Positions 6,491 through 6,682 of a stretch of 6,682 nt of DNA are shown here, one piece after another (position 1 is the stretch's first letter; each line of letters starts with the position of its first letter). Origin of the DNA: Balneolales bacterium (GTDB lineage Bacteria > Bacteroidota > Rhodothermia > Balneolales > HLUCCA01); contig JAIUMT010000181.1 in assembly GCA_022565415.1 (NCBI GenBank), forward strand, positions 1 through 6,682, in the 5' to 3' direction. The position numbers were made by a program, and so were the translations under genes. Under the pieces are notes generated by a model. It searched no databases and had not been told where the DNA came from. It saw nothing but the letters and a program-made list of their open reading frames with translations.

Positions 6491-6682
6491 ATGTTCACAG
6501 ATAACCGAATCTGCTCGCTGTTCAACATTGAATATCCCATAATTCAGGCCGGAATGGTATGGTGTTCGGGGTGGAGGTTGGCCTCGGCGGTGAGCAATGC
6601 CGGCGGACTGGGTCTTATCGGCGCGGGATCTATGTATCCGGAAGTCATGCGAGAGCATATTGAAAAATTTAAGTTGGCCACA
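6491..6682 (+). CDS. NAD(P)H-dependent flavin oxidoreductase, nitronate monooxygenase/FabK family (3' partial)
   Basis: The first 64 codons of a gene that runs off the window; the rest is not visible. The peptide has the N-terminal barrel strand YPIIQAGM (15-22), an FMN-contact motif, then LASAVSNAGGLGLIG (30-44), the hallmark of the nitronate monooxygenase (2-nitropropane dioxygenase) and FabK enoyl-ACP reductase superfamily. The 'GGM/AGM-x-W' and 'GAGSMYPEVMREHI' pattern is close to FabK as well as to proteins usually annotated nitronate monooxygenase, so the reaction (nitronate detoxification or fatty-acid enoyl reduction) cannot be decided from this fragment. An in-frame TAA lies 18 bases upstream, making the ATG at 6491 the first available start. 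No Shine-Dalgarno sequence is present. Confidence 0.88.
   Translation, partial: MFTDNRICSLFNIEYPIIQAGMVWCSGWRLASAVSNAGGLGLIGAGSMYPEVMREHIEKFKLAT

Noticed and set aside
1..6682. Defence system, mobile element, CRISPR array or biosynthetic cluster
   Set aside because: All long frames match housekeeping or common families except one membrane protein. There are no transposase, integrase, nuclease or repeat-array signatures.

Overview
This window looks like an ordinary stretch of bacterial chromosome, most likely from the Bacteroidota/Balneolota/Rhodothermota side of the tree. That placement is inference. It rests on protein style (a GH20 hexosaminidase with a chitobiase-type C-terminus, an FbaB-type aldolase, a lipoprotein-like GDPD with the 'SHEP' variant), on moderate GC, and on the lack of a Shine-Dalgarno sequence before most genes. 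There are no tRNA or rRNA genes, CRISPR repeats, insertion sequences or phage genes. The window is cut inside a gene at both ends.

Layout. (1) 1-1983 (+): a family 20 beta-N-acetylhexosaminidase whose 5' end lies outside the window. (2) 1995-2918 (+): an unrecognised 307-residue protein with two membrane segments, 11 bases downstream and probably in the same operon. (3) 2919-3114: a convergent, gene-poor spacer with two copies of the dyad TGACC-N4-GGTCA, a 10-base palindrome and a possible long imperfect stem. (4) 3115-4104 (-): a DusB-type tRNA-dihydrouridine synthase. (5) 4105-4284: a divergent promoter region. (6) 4285-5361 (+): class I fructose-bisphosphate aldolase FbaB, with the only strong Shine-Dalgarno sequence in the window and codon use typical of a highly expressed gene. 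(7) 5362-5445: a hairpin, then a strong terminator that can serve both strands. (8) 5444-6376 (-): a glycerophosphodiester phosphodiesterase, probably a lipoprotein. (9) 6377-6490: a second divergent promoter region. (10) 6491-6682 (+): the first 64 codons of a flavin oxidoreductase of the nitronate monooxygenase/FabK family, running off the end.

The genes do not form one pathway. The hexosaminidase would release N-acetylhexosamine from chitin-like or peptidoglycan-like glycans, the aldolase sits in central glycolysis/gluconeogenesis, the GDPD recovers glycerol-3-phosphate from phospholipid head groups, and Dus modifies tRNA. Only genes 1 and 2 look co-transcribed.

I found no convincing new multi-gene system. 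The items most worth a second look are the paired dyads in the convergent spacer, the contrast between the perfect Shine-Dalgarno sequence of fbaB and its absence elsewhere, and the uncharacterised membrane protein following the hexosaminidase.
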